Shown: one piece after another, positions 17,093 through 26,698 of the stretch
Layout: the number at the start of each line of letters is the position of its first letter
Numbering within the stretch: the first letter of the stretch is position 1
From: an uncultured Roseibium sp.
GTDB lineage: Bacteria; Pseudomonadota; Alphaproteobacteria; Rhizobiales; Stappiaceae
NCBI RefSeq assembly: GCF_963675985.1
Contig: NZ_OY780958.1
Location: 1,054,001-1,118,000, forward strand
Length of the DNA stretch: 64,000 nt
Reading direction: 5' to 3'
The notes under the pieces: model-generated
What the model was told of the DNA's origin: nothing
The model's database searches: none
The model's input: the letters and a program-made list of their open reading frames with translations, nothing else
Made by a program: the position numbers and the translations under genes

Positions 17093-18658
17093 TCAAGCGA
17101 TGGCGCGCGCCTGTCCTTTCCAGTAGGGCTCGCGCAAGACGCGTTTGAGGATCTTGCCGCTGGCATTGCGCGGCAGTTCCGCAACGAATTCATATTGGCG
17201 CGGGATCTTGTAGCCGCCGAGCCGCTCCCGGCAGAAGGCGATCAGGTCATCGGTGCCGAGCGGTTTTCCCGAACGGGTCACGCAGACGGCGAGGGCGGCC
17301 TCGCCCCACTTGTCGTCGGGCACGCCGATAACGGCCACGTCGCGGATGTCCTCGTGTTCCAGCAGCGCGCTTTCGATTTCGTTCGGATAGATGTTGGTCC
17401 CGCCGGATACGATCATGTCCTTGATCCGGTCCTGGAGAAAGACATAGCCCTCCGCGTCGATATAGGCGGCATCGCCGGAATGCAGCCAGCCGTTCACGAT
17501 CGTCTCGGCAGTCTTTTCCGGATTGCGCCAATAGCCCTTCATGACGTTTGGGCCGCGGATGACGATTTCTCCCACGGTGCCCGGGGGAACTTCGTTGCCG
17601 TCCGGATCGACGATGCGCAGTTCGGCCAGGACCACGGCGCGGCCGGTGGATTTCAGCAGCTCGGGACGGCCCTGAAGCGCCTTCAGGTGATCGACCTCGT
17701 TGAGATAGGCGATGCCGCCGCAGGATTCGCTGAGGCCGTAACCCTGGATCAGGGGGCACTGGAAGGTTGCCAGCGCCCGGCGCAGGACCGGTTCGGCGAT
17801 GGGGGCGGCTCCGTAATAGATGACCTCCAGGTGGCTGAAATCCATCTTGGCGATCTGCGGCTGTTCCAGCAGGGTCTGCACGATCGAGGGGACCATGTTG
17901 ACCGTGTTGATCTTTTCTTCAGAGATGGTCTTCAGGAAAACGTCCGGGTCGAAATGCTCCATCAGGACAACGGTTCCGCCGTTGATGGCGGCGGTCATGA
18001 TCCGCAGCACGCCGGCGGCGTGGTAGAGCGGGGTCGCCACCAGCGCCCGCTGGCCGGGCGAACGGCCGGCGATCGAGGCGCACATGGACTGCTCAACGTG
18101 GGCGATGACGTTCTGGTGACTGATCATGATGCCCTTGGGATGTCCGGTCGTCCCGCTGGTGTAGATCAGGTAGAGCATGTCGTCCTTGGTCAACGCGGGG
18201 CGCGGCGTATCTGTTGAAGCGCTGCCGATGAACGCGTCCAGAGATTGCCAGCCGTCGCGCGGCTGTCCTCCCACACTGATAAAGATCCCGACACCGGACA
18301 GGTCGGGACGGATGCCGCCGATCTGGTCGAGGTAGTCCTCGCCGCGCACGAACACCATGCTGACGTCGGCATCCTGCAGGATCCAGAGCCATTCGCGCGG
18401 CGCGAGGCGGTAGTTCAGCATGACCGGGGCCACGCCAGCCTTGGCGCAGGCCATGAACATCACGCCCATGTCTATGTCGTTCGTCGACAGGTAGGCAATG
18501 CGGTCGCCGACCTTGAGGCCCGCGTCGATCATCGCATTCGCCCACTTGTTCGCGCGGAGATCCGCATCCCGGTAGGTCAGAGTAACGCCGTCCTGAACGA
18601 GGAAGGGAATATCCGGTCGACTTCTGGCGTGATATTCGAACCAGTCATGCACCCGCAT
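17093..18658 (-). CDS. AMP-dependent acyl-CoA ligase
   Basis: 521 residues from the ATG at 18658, two bases after the tetR stop; a TTG at 18664 is a weaker alternative. All adenylate-forming signatures are present: IYTSGTTGHPKGIM (P-loop), QGYGLSESCGG, LHSGDAAYIDAEGY, KDMIVSGGTNIYPNEIE, and the catalytic Lys in NASGKILKRVLRE. The enzyme converts a carboxylic acid, ATP and CoA into the acyl-CoA, AMP and pyrophosphate, the entry step of the pathway. It resembles medium/long-chain and aryl-acid ligases, but chain specificity cannot be read by eye. Close linkage behind tetR means it follows the regulator's own autoregulated promoter. Confidence 0.9.
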   Translation of the reverse strand: MRVHDWFEYHARSRPDIPFLVQDGVTLTYRDADLRANKWANAMIDAGLKVGDRIAYLSTNDIDMGVMFMACAKAGVAPVMLNYRLAPREWLWILQDADVSMVFVRGEDYLDQIGGIRPDLSGVGIFISVGGQPRDGWQSLDAFIGSASTDTPRPALTKDDMLYLIYTSGTTGHPKGIMISHQNVIAHVEQSMCASIAGRSPGQRALVATPLYHAAGVLRIMTAAINGGTVVLMEHFDPDVFLKTISEEKINTVNMVPSIVQTLLEQPQIAKMDFSHLEVIYYGAAPIAEPVLRRALATFQCPLIQGYGLSESCGGIAYLNEVDHLKALQGRPELLKSTGRAVVLAELRIVDPDGNEVPPGTVGEIVIRGPNVMKGYWRNPEKTAETIVNGWLHSGDAAYIDAEGYVFLQDRIKDMIVSGGTNIYPNEIESALLEHEDIRDVAVIGVPDDKWGEAALAVCVTRSGKPLGTDDLIAFCRERLGGYKIPRQYEFVAELPRNASGKILKRVLREPYWKGQARAIA

Positions 18659-18660
18659 TA

Positions 18661-19293
18661 TCAAGAAACTCCGTCATTTTTCTGGACGCCCCGCGAAAAG
18701 AATTCGAGGAAATCCTCGGCAATCATTTCAGGCGATTTGCGTCCCTTTTCGTCGAACCAGTAGCTGATCCAGTTGAACGCGCCGAACATGGCGAAGGACA
18801 GCATCCGCGGATCGCAGCTCTTGATCGAGCCGTCGGCGATGCCTTCGGCCACCATGCGCTCGACCTCGTGGTTGAGCCTCCGGCGACCGGTCCAAAGGAC
18901 CTCCCGGCTGTTGTCGGTCAGGCTTCCGGGCGCGGTGGAGCGGATCAGGCAGATGCCGAAATCGGAGGTCATGACACGCGCGTAACGGCGGAACAGCATT
19001 TCAAGCCGCTCCCAGCCGGACACGTCGGCGGAGCGGACCTCATCCAGCAATTCGTGAAGTTCCTGGGTGGCGATGCGCGAACACTGGAAGATCAGGTCTT
19101 CCTTGTCGTTCAGGTAGTAATACAGGAACGGCTTGCTCACCCCGAGCGCCTTGGCCACATCGGACATGGAGGTGTTGTGGAACCCGCGGCTGTTGAAGAA
19201 CGCGGCCGCCGCCTTGAGAATGGAAAGCCGCTTGGCTTCACGATCGTCTTCGGCGGTGCTCTGCCCACTGCCGGCCTTCGATTTTGCGGTCAT
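18661..19293 (-). CDS. TetR-family repressor, candidate master of the catabolic regulon
   Basis: 210 residues from the ATG at 19293. The open frame extends to 19419, but that would place the operator at 19329-19344 inside the gene, so the short start is preferred. The helix-turn-helix spans residues about 25-65 (AAAFFNSRGFHNTSMSDVAK, GVSKPFLYYYLNDKEDLIFQ). The C-terminal ligand domain ends EMIAEDFLEFFSRGV. The best matches among known families are the acyl-CoA-responsive TetR repressors. It is the only TetR gene in the window, and a copy of the seven-fold repeated palindrome lies 36 bases upstream. That makes it the obvious candidate to bind all seven sites and to be released by a pathway acyl-CoA. 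Confidence 0.88.
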   Translation of the reverse strand: MTAKSKAGSGQSTAEDDREAKRLSILKAAAAFFNSRGFHNTSMSDVAKALGVSKPFLYYYLNDKEDLIFQCSRIATQELHELLDEVRSADVSGWERLEMLFRRYARVMTSDFGICLIRSTAPGSLTDNSREVLWTGRRRLNHEVERMVAEGIADGSIKSCDPRMLSFAMFGAFNWISYWFDEKGRKSPEMIAEDFLEFFSRGVQKNDGVS

Positions 19294-19328
19294 CTTGCTC
19301 TCGCTTTTCTTGTTCGCTCTGCGAGTAG

Positions 19329-19344
19329 CATACTTCCGAGTAGG
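19329..19344. promoter_or_regulatory. TetR-regulon operator 3 (tetR autoregulation)
   Basis: CATACTTCCGAGTAGG matches nnTACY-N4-RGTAGG. It lies 36 bases before the tetR ATG, between the end of the fused CoA-transferase gene and tetR. Confidence 0.75.
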
Positions 19345-19437
19345 ATTCGCCGCTACAGGGTCTTCGACGGTGACCGCCGCCGGCTTGCCCTTGATACCTC
19401 TTTGTGAATCCCGTGCCATGAGTGCCTCTTCCGTTTC

Positions 19438-21915
19438 TCAGACGACACTGGGTCGGTCGTAACAGGGACCGGCGTCAGACCACCACACCGCGCCTTCTGC
19501 GCGCAGCTTTTCCAGGGCCTCTCGCGGCAATGCCGCCAGATCCGACAGGATCTCGAGCGTGTCCTCGCCAAGGGCGGGCGCATGACGGAAACTTTGAGGA
19601 CCATGCCCCGACAGTTTGACCGGTGAACCTGCCACCTTCAGACGGCTGCCGATCGGATGGTCGAAGCTGACCAGCATGTCGCGCGGGCCAACATGAGGGT
19701 GGCTGTAGGCCTCCTTGATGGTCTCAACCTTCGCACCTGGGATGCCGAGCTCCACATAACGGCGTTGCCATTCGTCCGCCGGAGCCGTCGCCATGACGTC
19801 TGCGACCAGGACGTTGAGGTCGTCCTCGTTGTCCTGCCGGTCTTTCTCCGTAGCGAAACGCGGATCGTCGATCCATTCCGGATGGCCGAACGCGCGGGCG
19901 GCGGCAGGCCAGAACTGGCCGGTTATGCCGAGCACGAACCATTTGCCGTCACTGCATTTGAACGGGCCGTAGGGCAGAGCGCCGCTGCCGCCGCGCCGCT
20001 GTACGGCCGGATAGACGCGGCCGGACATGGCCGGCGCGACGCGGTAGCCATGCATGGCCAACTGGGCGTCCAGCAGGGCGATATCGAGGGCGGCCGTACG
20101 GCCTGTGCCGCTGCGGCGATGCAGGGCGGACAGAATTCCGATGACGGCATAGAAGGCGCCGCCGATGCCGCCGATCGGATTGCCCCAACGCACTGGCATG
20201 GTGCCGGGCTCGCCGGTCCCGGTAATGCTCATGCCGCCGCCCAGGGCCTGGATCGTGGCGTCATAGGCGGGCAGGTGAGACCATGGGCCGGTCTTGCCGA
20301 AGCCCGAGACCGAACAGGCGATGATCTCCGGGTTTACCGTCCGCAGGCTCTCAAGGTCGAGGCCGAGGCGCTGCATCACGCCCGCCTTGTAGTTGTCGTA
20401 GATCACGTCCGCCTGGCCCACGAGCTTCAGCAGCGTATCCCGACCGGCATCGGTCTTGAGGTCGAGGCAGACCGAGCGCTTATTGCGGTTCAGGCCGAAG
20501 TAATAGGCAAGCGCGGGTGTGACCGGCAGGGATGCGGGATCTTCCCCGTCTGCCGGCTCTACCGGCGGACGTTCGATCTTGACGACCGTTGCGCCGAGGT
20601 CGGCGAGCATCTGGGTGCCAAAGGTGCCGCTGGGCTCGTCGCCGCACAGCTCCAGGATCAGACGCCCTTTCAGCGGTCCGTCCTGTGTGGCAAGGCGGGC
20701 AACGGCGTCCCGGAGAGGGGCGGGATTGGTGGCGTTCGGAGCGTAGGGGCGCTGGGCGGCCAGTTCGCCGGCGGTAACGGTGTCGTCGGCAACTGGGGCG
20801 CTAAAGGCTGCGGCAGCTTCGCCAATGAAGCGCACCGGACTGCCGGCGGTGATGACGCCTTCGGCGCCCGGACCTTCCATCCTCACCGCCATCTCGCGGA
20901 CACGCGCCTGGGGTTGTTCGAAGGCTTCGCGGATCGAATTGACCTTGCCGACGGGTACGCCGGCTTCAATCAGCCTGTCCTGCCAGGTTTCGGCGGTTTC
21001 GCTTAAGAGCCGCTCTTCGATCAGAGGTTCCAGGTTGGCCTGGTTTTCCTGACGCTTTGCGAGCGTGTCGAAACGCGGGTCGGCGATGAGTTCGGCCAGG
21101 CCGATCGCCTCGCAGAACCGGCGCCAGAAATTCGAGGCGACGCCGATGACGATCCACTTGTCGTCCCGGCAGAGGAACGGGCCGTAAGGCACGGTGCCCG
21201 CGCCGCCGCGCCGGGGTTCCGGTGCTCCGAAGTCTACGCCCGCGCCGAAGGCCTGCGGCACGCGGTAGGTGTTGAGCGCGAGCTGGCCGTCCAGCAGAGA
21301 GATCTCGACCGCCTGTCCCTTGCCGGTGCGGGTGCGTTCCTCCAGGGCTGCCAGGATGCCGATGACACCGTAGAACGATCCGGTGATGTCGCCGACCGGG
21401 ACCCCCCAGCGGCAGGGCATACCCTCGCTGTCGTTGGAGCCGGTGATGCTCATGCCGCCGCTCAGGGCCTGAACGGTAACGTCATAGGCGCCCACATTCG
21501 CCCAGGGGCCTTCCGAGCCATATCCGCTGATCGAACAGGTCACGATGCGCGGGTTGATGTGTCTCAGGGTGTCGTAATGGATGCCCAGGCGTTTGGTCAC
21601 CGAAGGCCGGAAATTGTCATAGACGACATCCGCGCCGGCAGCGAGCTTGAGGAAATCCGCCTTGTCTGAATCGTCCTTGAGATTGAGACAGACGCTCTTC
21701 TTGTTCCGCTGCAGGGCGAACAGAAATCCATCCGCGTCACTGACCGGATCCTCCGCCGTGCGGGCTTTAAGCGGCTGTGCCTTGTCGGGCGGGCAAATCC
21801 GGATGACCTCGGCCCCGAGAGAGGCAAGGATATCCGAGCCGAATGGGCCTGCCACCACGGTGGACAGGTCCAGGATGCGGATGCCGGACAGGGGGCGGGG
21901 GTCAGCGTTGGTCAC
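19438..21915 (-). CDS. Tandem-fused CaiB/BaiF (class III) CoA-transferase
   Basis: 825 residues, twice the normal length. Residues 1 to about 400 and about 414 to 800 are each a complete CaiB/BaiF unit and are clearly related to each other (PVGDITGSFYGVIGILAAL against PIGGIGGAFYAVIGILSAL). The first half keeps the catalytic Asp at residue 176; the second has Gly at the matching position 583. These enzymes normally work as intertwined homodimers moving CoA between acids, so the fusion looks like a covalent dimer with one live and one silent active site. It is the last gene of the operon starting at 27995, 27 bases after the acyl-CoA dehydrogenase gene. It probably activates the pathway acid at the expense of another acyl-CoA. 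Confidence 0.9.
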   Translation of the reverse strand: MTNADPRPLSGIRILDLSTVVAGPFGSDILASLGAEVIRICPPDKAQPLKARTAEDPVSDADGFLFALQRNKKSVCLNLKDDSDKADFLKLAAGADVVYDNFRPSVTKRLGIHYDTLRHINPRIVTCSISGYGSEGPWANVGAYDVTVQALSGGMSITGSNDSEGMPCRWGVPVGDITGSFYGVIGILAALEERTRTGKGQAVEISLLDGQLALNTYRVPQAFGAGVDFGAPEPRRGGAGTVPYGPFLCRDDKWIVIGVASNFWRRFCEAIGLAELIADPRFDTLAKRQENQANLEPLIEERLLSETAETWQDRLIEAGVPVGKVNSIREAFEQPQARVREMAVRMEGPGAEGVITAGSPVRFIGEAAAAFSAPVADDTVTAGELAAQRPYAPNATNPAPLRDAVARLATQDGPLKGRLILELCGDEPSGTFGTQMLADLGATVVKIERPPVEPADGEDPASLPVTPALAYYFGLNRNKRSVCLDLKTDAGRDTLLKLVGQADVIYDNYKAGVMQRLGLDLESLRTVNPEIIACSVSGFGKTGPWSHLPAYDATIQALGGGMSITGTGEPGTMPVRWGNPIGGIGGAFYAVIGILSALHRRSGTGRTAALDIALLDAQLAMHGYRVAPAMSGRVYPAVQRRGGSGALPYGPFKCSDGKWFVLGITGQFWPAAARAFGHPEWIDDPRFATEKDRQDNEDDLNVLVADVMATAPADEWQRRYVELGIPGAKVETIKEAYSHPHVGPRDMLVSFDHPIGSRLKVAGSPVKLSGHGPQSFRHAPALGEDTLEILSDLAALPREALEKLRAEGAVWWSDAGPCYDRPSVV

Positions 21916-21942
21916 GGGTGGTGTATTCCTCGGAGATGCCCG

Positions 21943-23082
21943 CTAGAGCGTACGGGCGATCAGCATCTTCATGATTTCGGAGCTGCCGCCGGCGATCCGG
22001 CGCACGCGGGCGTCGGTGTACATGCGGGCGATCGGCGTTTCGGCCATATATCCCCAGCCGCCGTGCAGCTGCAGGCATTCGTCCACGACGCGGCATTGCA
22101 GCTCGGTGTTGAACAGCTTGGCGATGGCCGCTTCGTCGCTGGTCAGTTCACCCTTGATGTGCCTGGCGATGCAGTGGTCCAGATGGGCCCAACCCACGGT
22201 GAGCTGCGCCTTCAGTTCGGCGAGTTTGAACTGTGTGTTCTGGAACTCGATCAGCGGTTTGCCGAAGACGACGCGGTCCTTGACGAATTCAACCGTCGTG
22301 TCGAAGGCTTTCTGGGCGGAGGACATGGCGATGGTCGCGATCGACAGGCGTTCTTTCGGGATCTCGTGCATCACCTGCTTGAAACCGCCGTTCTCTGTGC
22401 CGAGCAGGTTCGAGACGGGCACGCGCACGTCGTCGAAGAACAGTTCGGCGGTGTCGGACGCCTTCATGCCGATCTTCTTCAGCCGCTTGCCGCGGTCGAA
22501 ACCCGGGCGGGTGCCGTCGACGACGATCAGGCTGACGCCGTTGCGCCCGAGTTCCGGCGCCGTCTTGCAGACCACGATCACCAGATCGGCATTGATGCCG
22601 TTGGTGATGTAGGTCTTCTGACCCTTGATCACGAACTCATCGCCGTCGCGCTTGGCGGTGGTGTTGATGTTCTTGAGATCGCTGCCGGCGTGCGGTTCGG
22701 TCATGGCGATCGCGCCGATCATCTCGCCGGTCACCATTCTCGGCAGCCAGCGCTTCTTCTGTTCGTCGGTGCCGAGTGCCTCGATATAGGAGGCGACGAT
22801 GTCGGTATGGGTCTGGATCGTGAAGCTCGACTGACCGGTGTAGCCCAGCTCCTCGTCGATGATGCTGAGATGCAGGAAACCGCCGCCCGCGCCGCCGTAT
22901 TCCTCGCTCACGGTGGGGCAGAGGATGCCCATCTCGCCGGCCTTGCGCCACAGTTCCTTGGGGATGATGCCGTCTTCTTCCCACTTGGCAATGTTGGGCA
23001 TGAGTTCGGCCTGAAAGAACTTGCGGACTGCGCGGCGCAGTTCCTCATGTTCCGGTTCGTAAATCGCGCGATTTTCCATCAT
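21943..23082 (-). CDS. Acyl-CoA dehydrogenase
   Basis: 379 residues; ATG at 23082 or the adjacent one at 23079. The ACAD fold signatures are present: GAIAMTEPHAGSDLKNINTT and GQKTYITNGINADLVIV, plus a C-terminal CLQLHGGWGYMAETPIARMY. The position that carries the catalytic Glu in medium-chain enzymes is Gly (RRIAGGSSEI). A Glu-Arg in IPKERLSIATIAM sits where long-chain and isovaleryl types keep their base, so the enzyme belongs to that arrangement and can still be active. That group includes enzymes for branched substrates. It oxidises acyl-CoA to the 2-enoyl-CoA with FAD and ETF. Confidence 0.9.
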   Translation of the reverse strand: MMENRAIYEPEHEELRRAVRKFFQAELMPNIAKWEEDGIIPKELWRKAGEMGILCPTVSEEYGGAGGGFLHLSIIDEELGYTGQSSFTIQTHTDIVASYIEALGTDEQKKRWLPRMVTGEMIGAIAMTEPHAGSDLKNINTTAKRDGDEFVIKGQKTYITNGINADLVIVVCKTAPELGRNGVSLIVVDGTRPGFDRGKRLKKIGMKASDTAELFFDDVRVPVSNLLGTENGGFKQVMHEIPKERLSIATIAMSSAQKAFDTTVEFVKDRVVFGKPLIEFQNTQFKLAELKAQLTVGWAHLDHCIARHIKGELTSDEAAIAKLFNTELQCRVVDECLQLHGGWGYMAETPIARMYTDARVRRIAGGSSEIMKMLIARTL

Positions 23083-23105
23083 GGCGGTGATCTCCCGTCT
23101 TCCCG

Positions 23106-24035
23106 TCAGGATTCGGCTTCCGCCGGGGCGGGATTGGTGTAGCCCTGGAGCAGGGCGGAGGGCACCAGCTTACGCAATTCTTCCGTGGTGAACGGGGCGT
23201 CATCCGCCTTCACAAGGCTCGCCTTCATTTCCGGGTCGTTGTAGATCGCAACCTTGCGCTCCTCGACGCGGAATGCCTGTCCGTTGATGTTGGCGGCATC
23301 GTCGGAACACAGATAGCTGACGAACGGGGCGACATGTTCCGGGCCGCCCATGTTGACTACGGCGTCGTAACGTTCCTGGGTCACCAGTCCGGCCTCCAGA
23401 CGCTTGCGGAAGCCTTCTTTCACGGCTTCGTCCAGGGTCAGACGGGTGGCGGCCGCCGGGCAGATCGTGTTGGCGGTGACGCCGTATTTGCCCAGTTCAC
23501 GGGCCATGGCGCGGGTCAGCGAGAACACACCGCCCTTGGCTGCACCGTAATTGGCTCCGCCCACGGTGCCGCGCCAGGCTTCGGAGCCCATGTTGATGAT
23601 CCGGCCCCAGCGCTGCTCGCGCATGTAGCCTGCGGAATGATGGATCATGGAATACTGGCCGCGCAGGTGGATACCGACCACCAGGTCCCAGGATTCCACC
23701 GGCATGTTCCAGATCATCTTCGGACGCAGGACGCCGGCGTTGTTCACCAGGATGTCAACGGAGCCGAATTCGGACTTGCACAGCTCGACGGTGCGGCCGC
23801 AGGCCTCGTGATCGTCGACGCTTTCGGCCGCGACGATCGCGGTTCCGCCGGCTGCGCGGATCGCTTCTGCCGCTTCTTCCGCAGGGGAGGCGCCTTCGGT
23901 CTCGATACCGTCCTTGGCGAGGCCCGGGTCCATGATCACGACCTTGGCGCCTTCGCGGGCGAGCTCTTCGGCGATGGCGCGGCCGATGCCACGGGCGCCG
24001 CCGGTGACGATCGCTGCCCTGTTCTCGAATTTCAT
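23106..24035 (-). CDS. Short-chain dehydrogenase, MFE-2/17beta-HSD4-like
   Basis: 309 residues from the ATG at 24035, preceded by GAGGAGA; longer starts overlap the ALDH end. NAD-binding motif TGGARGIGRAIAEEL, then VDILVNNAGVLRPKM, MGSEAWRGTVGGANYGAAK with catalytic Ser, Tyr and Lys, and a substrate-side NTICPAAATRLTLDEAV. A C-terminal extension of about 60 residues is like the (3R)-hydroxyacyl-CoA dehydrogenase domain of peroxisomal multifunctional enzyme 2. That suits its neighbour, the MaoC hydratase, which yields (R)-3-hydroxyacyl-CoA. It probably makes the 3-ketoacyl-CoA for the thiolase. Confidence 0.88.
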   Translation of the reverse strand: MKFENRAAIVTGGARGIGRAIAEELAREGAKVVIMDPGLAKDGIETEGASPAEEAAEAIRAAGGTAIVAAESVDDHEACGRTVELCKSEFGSVDILVNNAGVLRPKMIWNMPVESWDLVVGIHLRGQYSMIHHSAGYMREQRWGRIINMGSEAWRGTVGGANYGAAKGGVFSLTRAMARELGKYGVTANTICPAAATRLTLDEAVKEGFRKRLEAGLVTQERYDAVVNMGGPEHVAPFVSYLCSDDAANINGQAFRVEERKVAIYNDPEMKASLVKADDAPFTTEELRKLVPSALLQGYTNPAPAEAES

Positions 24036-24066
24036 CTGTCGTCTCCTCGCATGATGGCAATGGCGC

Positions 24067-25524
24067 TCAGCGCGTCGTGGTTTTGTGCGAAACGGATTTG
24101 TAGGTGAGGTAACCGTCGAAACACTGAGCGCCGCCCTCGCGGCCGTAGCCGCTATCCTTGACCCCGCCGAAGGGGATCTCGGGCGAAGCGCCGCCGAAGT
24201 GATTGATCGACAGGATGCCGGTTTCGATCCGGTCCGTGATTTTCGCGGCCGTTTCGGCCGATTGGGTAAAGGCGTAGGTGGCAAGGCCGAAGTCGGTTGC
24301 ATTCGCCCGGTCGCAGACCTTGTCGAGATCGGAGAACTTCTGCACGACCGCCACCGGACCGAACGGTTCTTCGCTCAGGATGCGGGCACTGTCCGGCACG
24401 TCGGTCAGGACGGTCGGAGCATAAAACGCGCCTGTGTCGCCAATCCGCTTCCCACCGGTGCGCAGCAATGCGCCGCAGGCAATCGCATCCTGGATCAGCT
24501 CGTCCACCGCCTGGAGACGGCGGTTATGGATCATCGGGCCCATTCCGGTGGCAGGGTCCATGGGATCGCCGACCACCAGCCTCTCGGCTGCCGCGACAAA
24601 GGCGTCGACGAAGGCGTCGTGGATGTCCTCGTGCAGGAAAAACCTTGTGGGCGAGATACAGATCTGGCCGGAATTCCGGAACTTGGAAACGACTGACATT
24701 TCGGCGGCCTGGACCGGATCCGCATCGGCGCAGAGGATGCAGGGTGCATGGCCGCCGAGTTCCAGGATCTGGGGCTTCAGGTGCTTGCCGGCCAGAACGG
24801 CGAGGCTGCGGCCCACGGGAACCGACCCGGTGAAGGTCACCAGCCGCATGGCGGGCGAGGAAATCAGCTTTTCCGAAATCATCGACGGCTTGCCGAAGAC
24901 CATGTTGAGAACGCCTGCGGGCACGCCGGCTTCCTGGAAGCATTCCGTCAGAACAATCGCCGTGGCGGGTGTTTCCTCGGCGGGCTTGATGACGATGGTG
25001 CAGCCGGAAGCAAGCGCCGCGCTGATCTTTCGCGCCGGCGAGGCGCCGGGGCCGTTCCAGGGCGTGAAGGCGGCAACCGGGCCGACCGGGAACCGGAGAG
25101 CGGTCTGGGTCACACCGGCCGGTCCGGGTATGACTTCGCCAAAGGTGCGTAGGCTCTGTTCCGCATGCCATTCCAGCAGCTCTCCGGCGCGGCCGACTTC
25201 GGCGGGACCGTCCTTCACCGGCTTGCCGAGTTCCAGTGCCATCAGACGGGACAATTCGTCGGTGCGGCTGCGGATAAGCTCGGCCGCCTTGCGCAGGATG
25301 GCGGCACGCTTGCGCGGATGGGTCGCCCGCCAAAGCGGAAAGGCCCGATTGGCGGCTACAATGGCGCGGTTGATATCGGCTTCCGAAGCGGAAGGCAGGT
25401 GGCCGAGCGTTGCGCCGGTTGACGGATTCTCGACGGCGATCCGGTCTTCTCCAGTGCCTTCGGTCCATTCGCCGTCGATGAAGAGGCGGAGTTCGGGATA
25501 GGAGGGCTGGGTCATATTAGTCAT
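24067..25524 (-). CDS. NAD(P)-dependent aldehyde dehydrogenase
   Basis: 485 residues; ATG at 25524, overlapping the thiolase gene by 8 bases, with a second ATG at 25515 as an alternative. The motifs AFTPWNGPGASPARKISAAL, the Glu in ILELGGHAPCIL and the catalytic Cys in RNSGQICISPTRFF are all present, and the C-terminal INHFGGASPEIPFGGVKDSG closes the fold. It oxidises an aldehyde to the acid. Placed directly after a thiolase/DUF35 pair, its natural substrate could be an aldehyde released by retro-aldol chain cleavage, but succinic-semialdehyde-like activities cannot be excluded from sequence. Confidence 0.9.
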   Translation of the reverse strand: MTNMTQPSYPELRLFIDGEWTEGTGEDRIAVENPSTGATLGHLPSASEADINRAIVAANRAFPLWRATHPRKRAAILRKAAELIRSRTDELSRLMALELGKPVKDGPAEVGRAGELLEWHAEQSLRTFGEVIPGPAGVTQTALRFPVGPVAAFTPWNGPGASPARKISAALASGCTIVIKPAEETPATAIVLTECFQEAGVPAGVLNMVFGKPSMISEKLISSPAMRLVTFTGSVPVGRSLAVLAGKHLKPQILELGGHAPCILCADADPVQAAEMSVVSKFRNSGQICISPTRFFLHEDIHDAFVDAFVAAAERLVVGDPMDPATGMGPMIHNRRLQAVDELIQDAIACGALLRTGGKRIGDTGAFYAPTVLTDVPDSARILSEEPFGPVAVVQKFSDLDKVCDRANATDFGLATYAFTQSAETAAKITDRIETGILSINHFGGASPEIPFGGVKDSGYGREGGAQCFDGYLTYKSVSHKTTTR

Positions 25525-26698
25525 TGGACAGGATCACCGTACCTGCGGCGGCAAACTGCCTGCCTGGGCCGTGAACAAGGCTCGTCCTGAGCCCTTCGAC
25601 CTGACGGGCACCGGCAGAGCCGCGCAATTGGGCAACCGCTTCCAGGAGCGCGAACATGCCGTAACGCCCCGAGTGGCAATAGGACAGGCCGCCGCCATTG
25701 GTGTTCATCGGCAGGTCTCCGCCGGGGCCGGTCTTGTAGATGGTTCTGCCGTCGTCGCCTTTGCGGGTTTCGGACAGGAACGGCCCGGACTCGCCTTTGG
25801 GCACGAAACCGAGATCTTCAAGGAACATCATCGGCGTAAAGCTGAAGGCGTCATAGAGCATCAGGTGGTCGATGTCGGCAGGTGTCAGGCCGGCTTCCGC
25901 GAAGGCCTGGCGGCCGGAGACGACCGAGGAATCCGACGTGGTGAAGTCGCGCATCATGGCCACCTGACGGTGAGCCGCGCCTTCGCCAGTGCCGAGAATA
26001 TGGATCGGCGTGTTCTTCATATCCCGGGCGCGCTCGGCAGAGGTGATCACCAGCGCTCCGCCGCCGTCGGCAACAAGACAGCAGTCAAGGCGGTTGAACG
26101 GGTAGCAGATCAGGGGCGAGGCCTCGACATCCTCTGGCGTGATCGACCCGGCTTCATGCATCAGCGCGCGCGGGTTCAACAGCGCCCATTCGCGGGTGGC
26201 GGCGGGCACATGGCTCATCTGGCGCTTGGTGGTGCCGTATTGATGGAAGTGGCGCAGGACCGGCAGCGAATAGGTGGTCGGTGCGCCCGCGGTGCCGAAC
26301 GGGGTTTCGAACTGGCCCGCGGGGCTGGCCGGTGTGCCGGCTGCCTCCATATCGATCCAGCTGCGCCCGCTTTCGCCGTGGACGACCAGCGCCACGTCGC
26401 AATAGCCGGCTGCGATCGCCGCAACCGCATGGCGGACGAAGATCATGTAGGAGCAGCCGCCAACGCCGGTGCTGTCCACATAGCGGGGCACCATATTGAG
26501 ATATTCCGACAGCTCGTTCGGTCCGGCGACGGTGGTGAACAGGCCATCGACATCCGACAGTTCCAGGCCGGCGTCGGCAAGCGCGTTCTTCGCCGCTTCC
26601 GCATGGATTGCCAGGCGGGACATGCCGGGAAGCTTGCCGATCCTATTGGTCTCGGCGGCTCCGATGATTGCGGCGGTTCTGCTGAGTTTGCCGGTCAT
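25517..26698 (-). CDS. SCP2-like thiolase, DUF35-partnered type
   Basis: 393 residues with the thiolase fold of the SCP-x/Ltp2 group: DVDGLFTTVAGPNELSEYL, then GVGGCSYMIFVRHAVAAIAA with Cys at residue 82 where a nucleophile would sit by spacing. Later come LMLYDAFSFTPMMFLEDLGF and NTNGGGLSYCHSGRYGMF. Relatives act either as 3-ketoacyl-CoA thiolases or, when paired with a DUF35 protein, as aldolases of sterol side-chain breakdown. The gene overlaps the DUF35 gene by 4 bases (ATGA), which strongly suggests that the two proteins form one complex. Which chemistry applies cannot be decided by eye. Confidence 0.85.
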   Translation of the reverse strand: MTGKLSRTAAIIGAAETNRIGKLPGMSRLAIHAEAAKNALADAGLELSDVDGLFTTVAGPNELSEYLNMVPRYVDSTGVGGCSYMIFVRHAVAAIAAGYCDVALVVHGESGRSWIDMEAAGTPASPAGQFETPFGTAGAPTTYSLPVLRHFHQYGTTKRQMSHVPAATREWALLNPRALMHEAGSITPEDVEASPLICYPFNRLDCCLVADGGGALVITSAERARDMKNTPIHILGTGEGAAHRQVAMMRDFTTSDSSVVSGRQAFAEAGLTPADIDHLMLYDAFSFTPMMFLEDLGFVPKGESGPFLSETRKGDDGRTIYKTGPGGDLPMNTNGGGLSYCHSGRYGMFALLEAVAQLRGSAGARQVEGLRTSLVHGPGRQFAAAGTVILSND

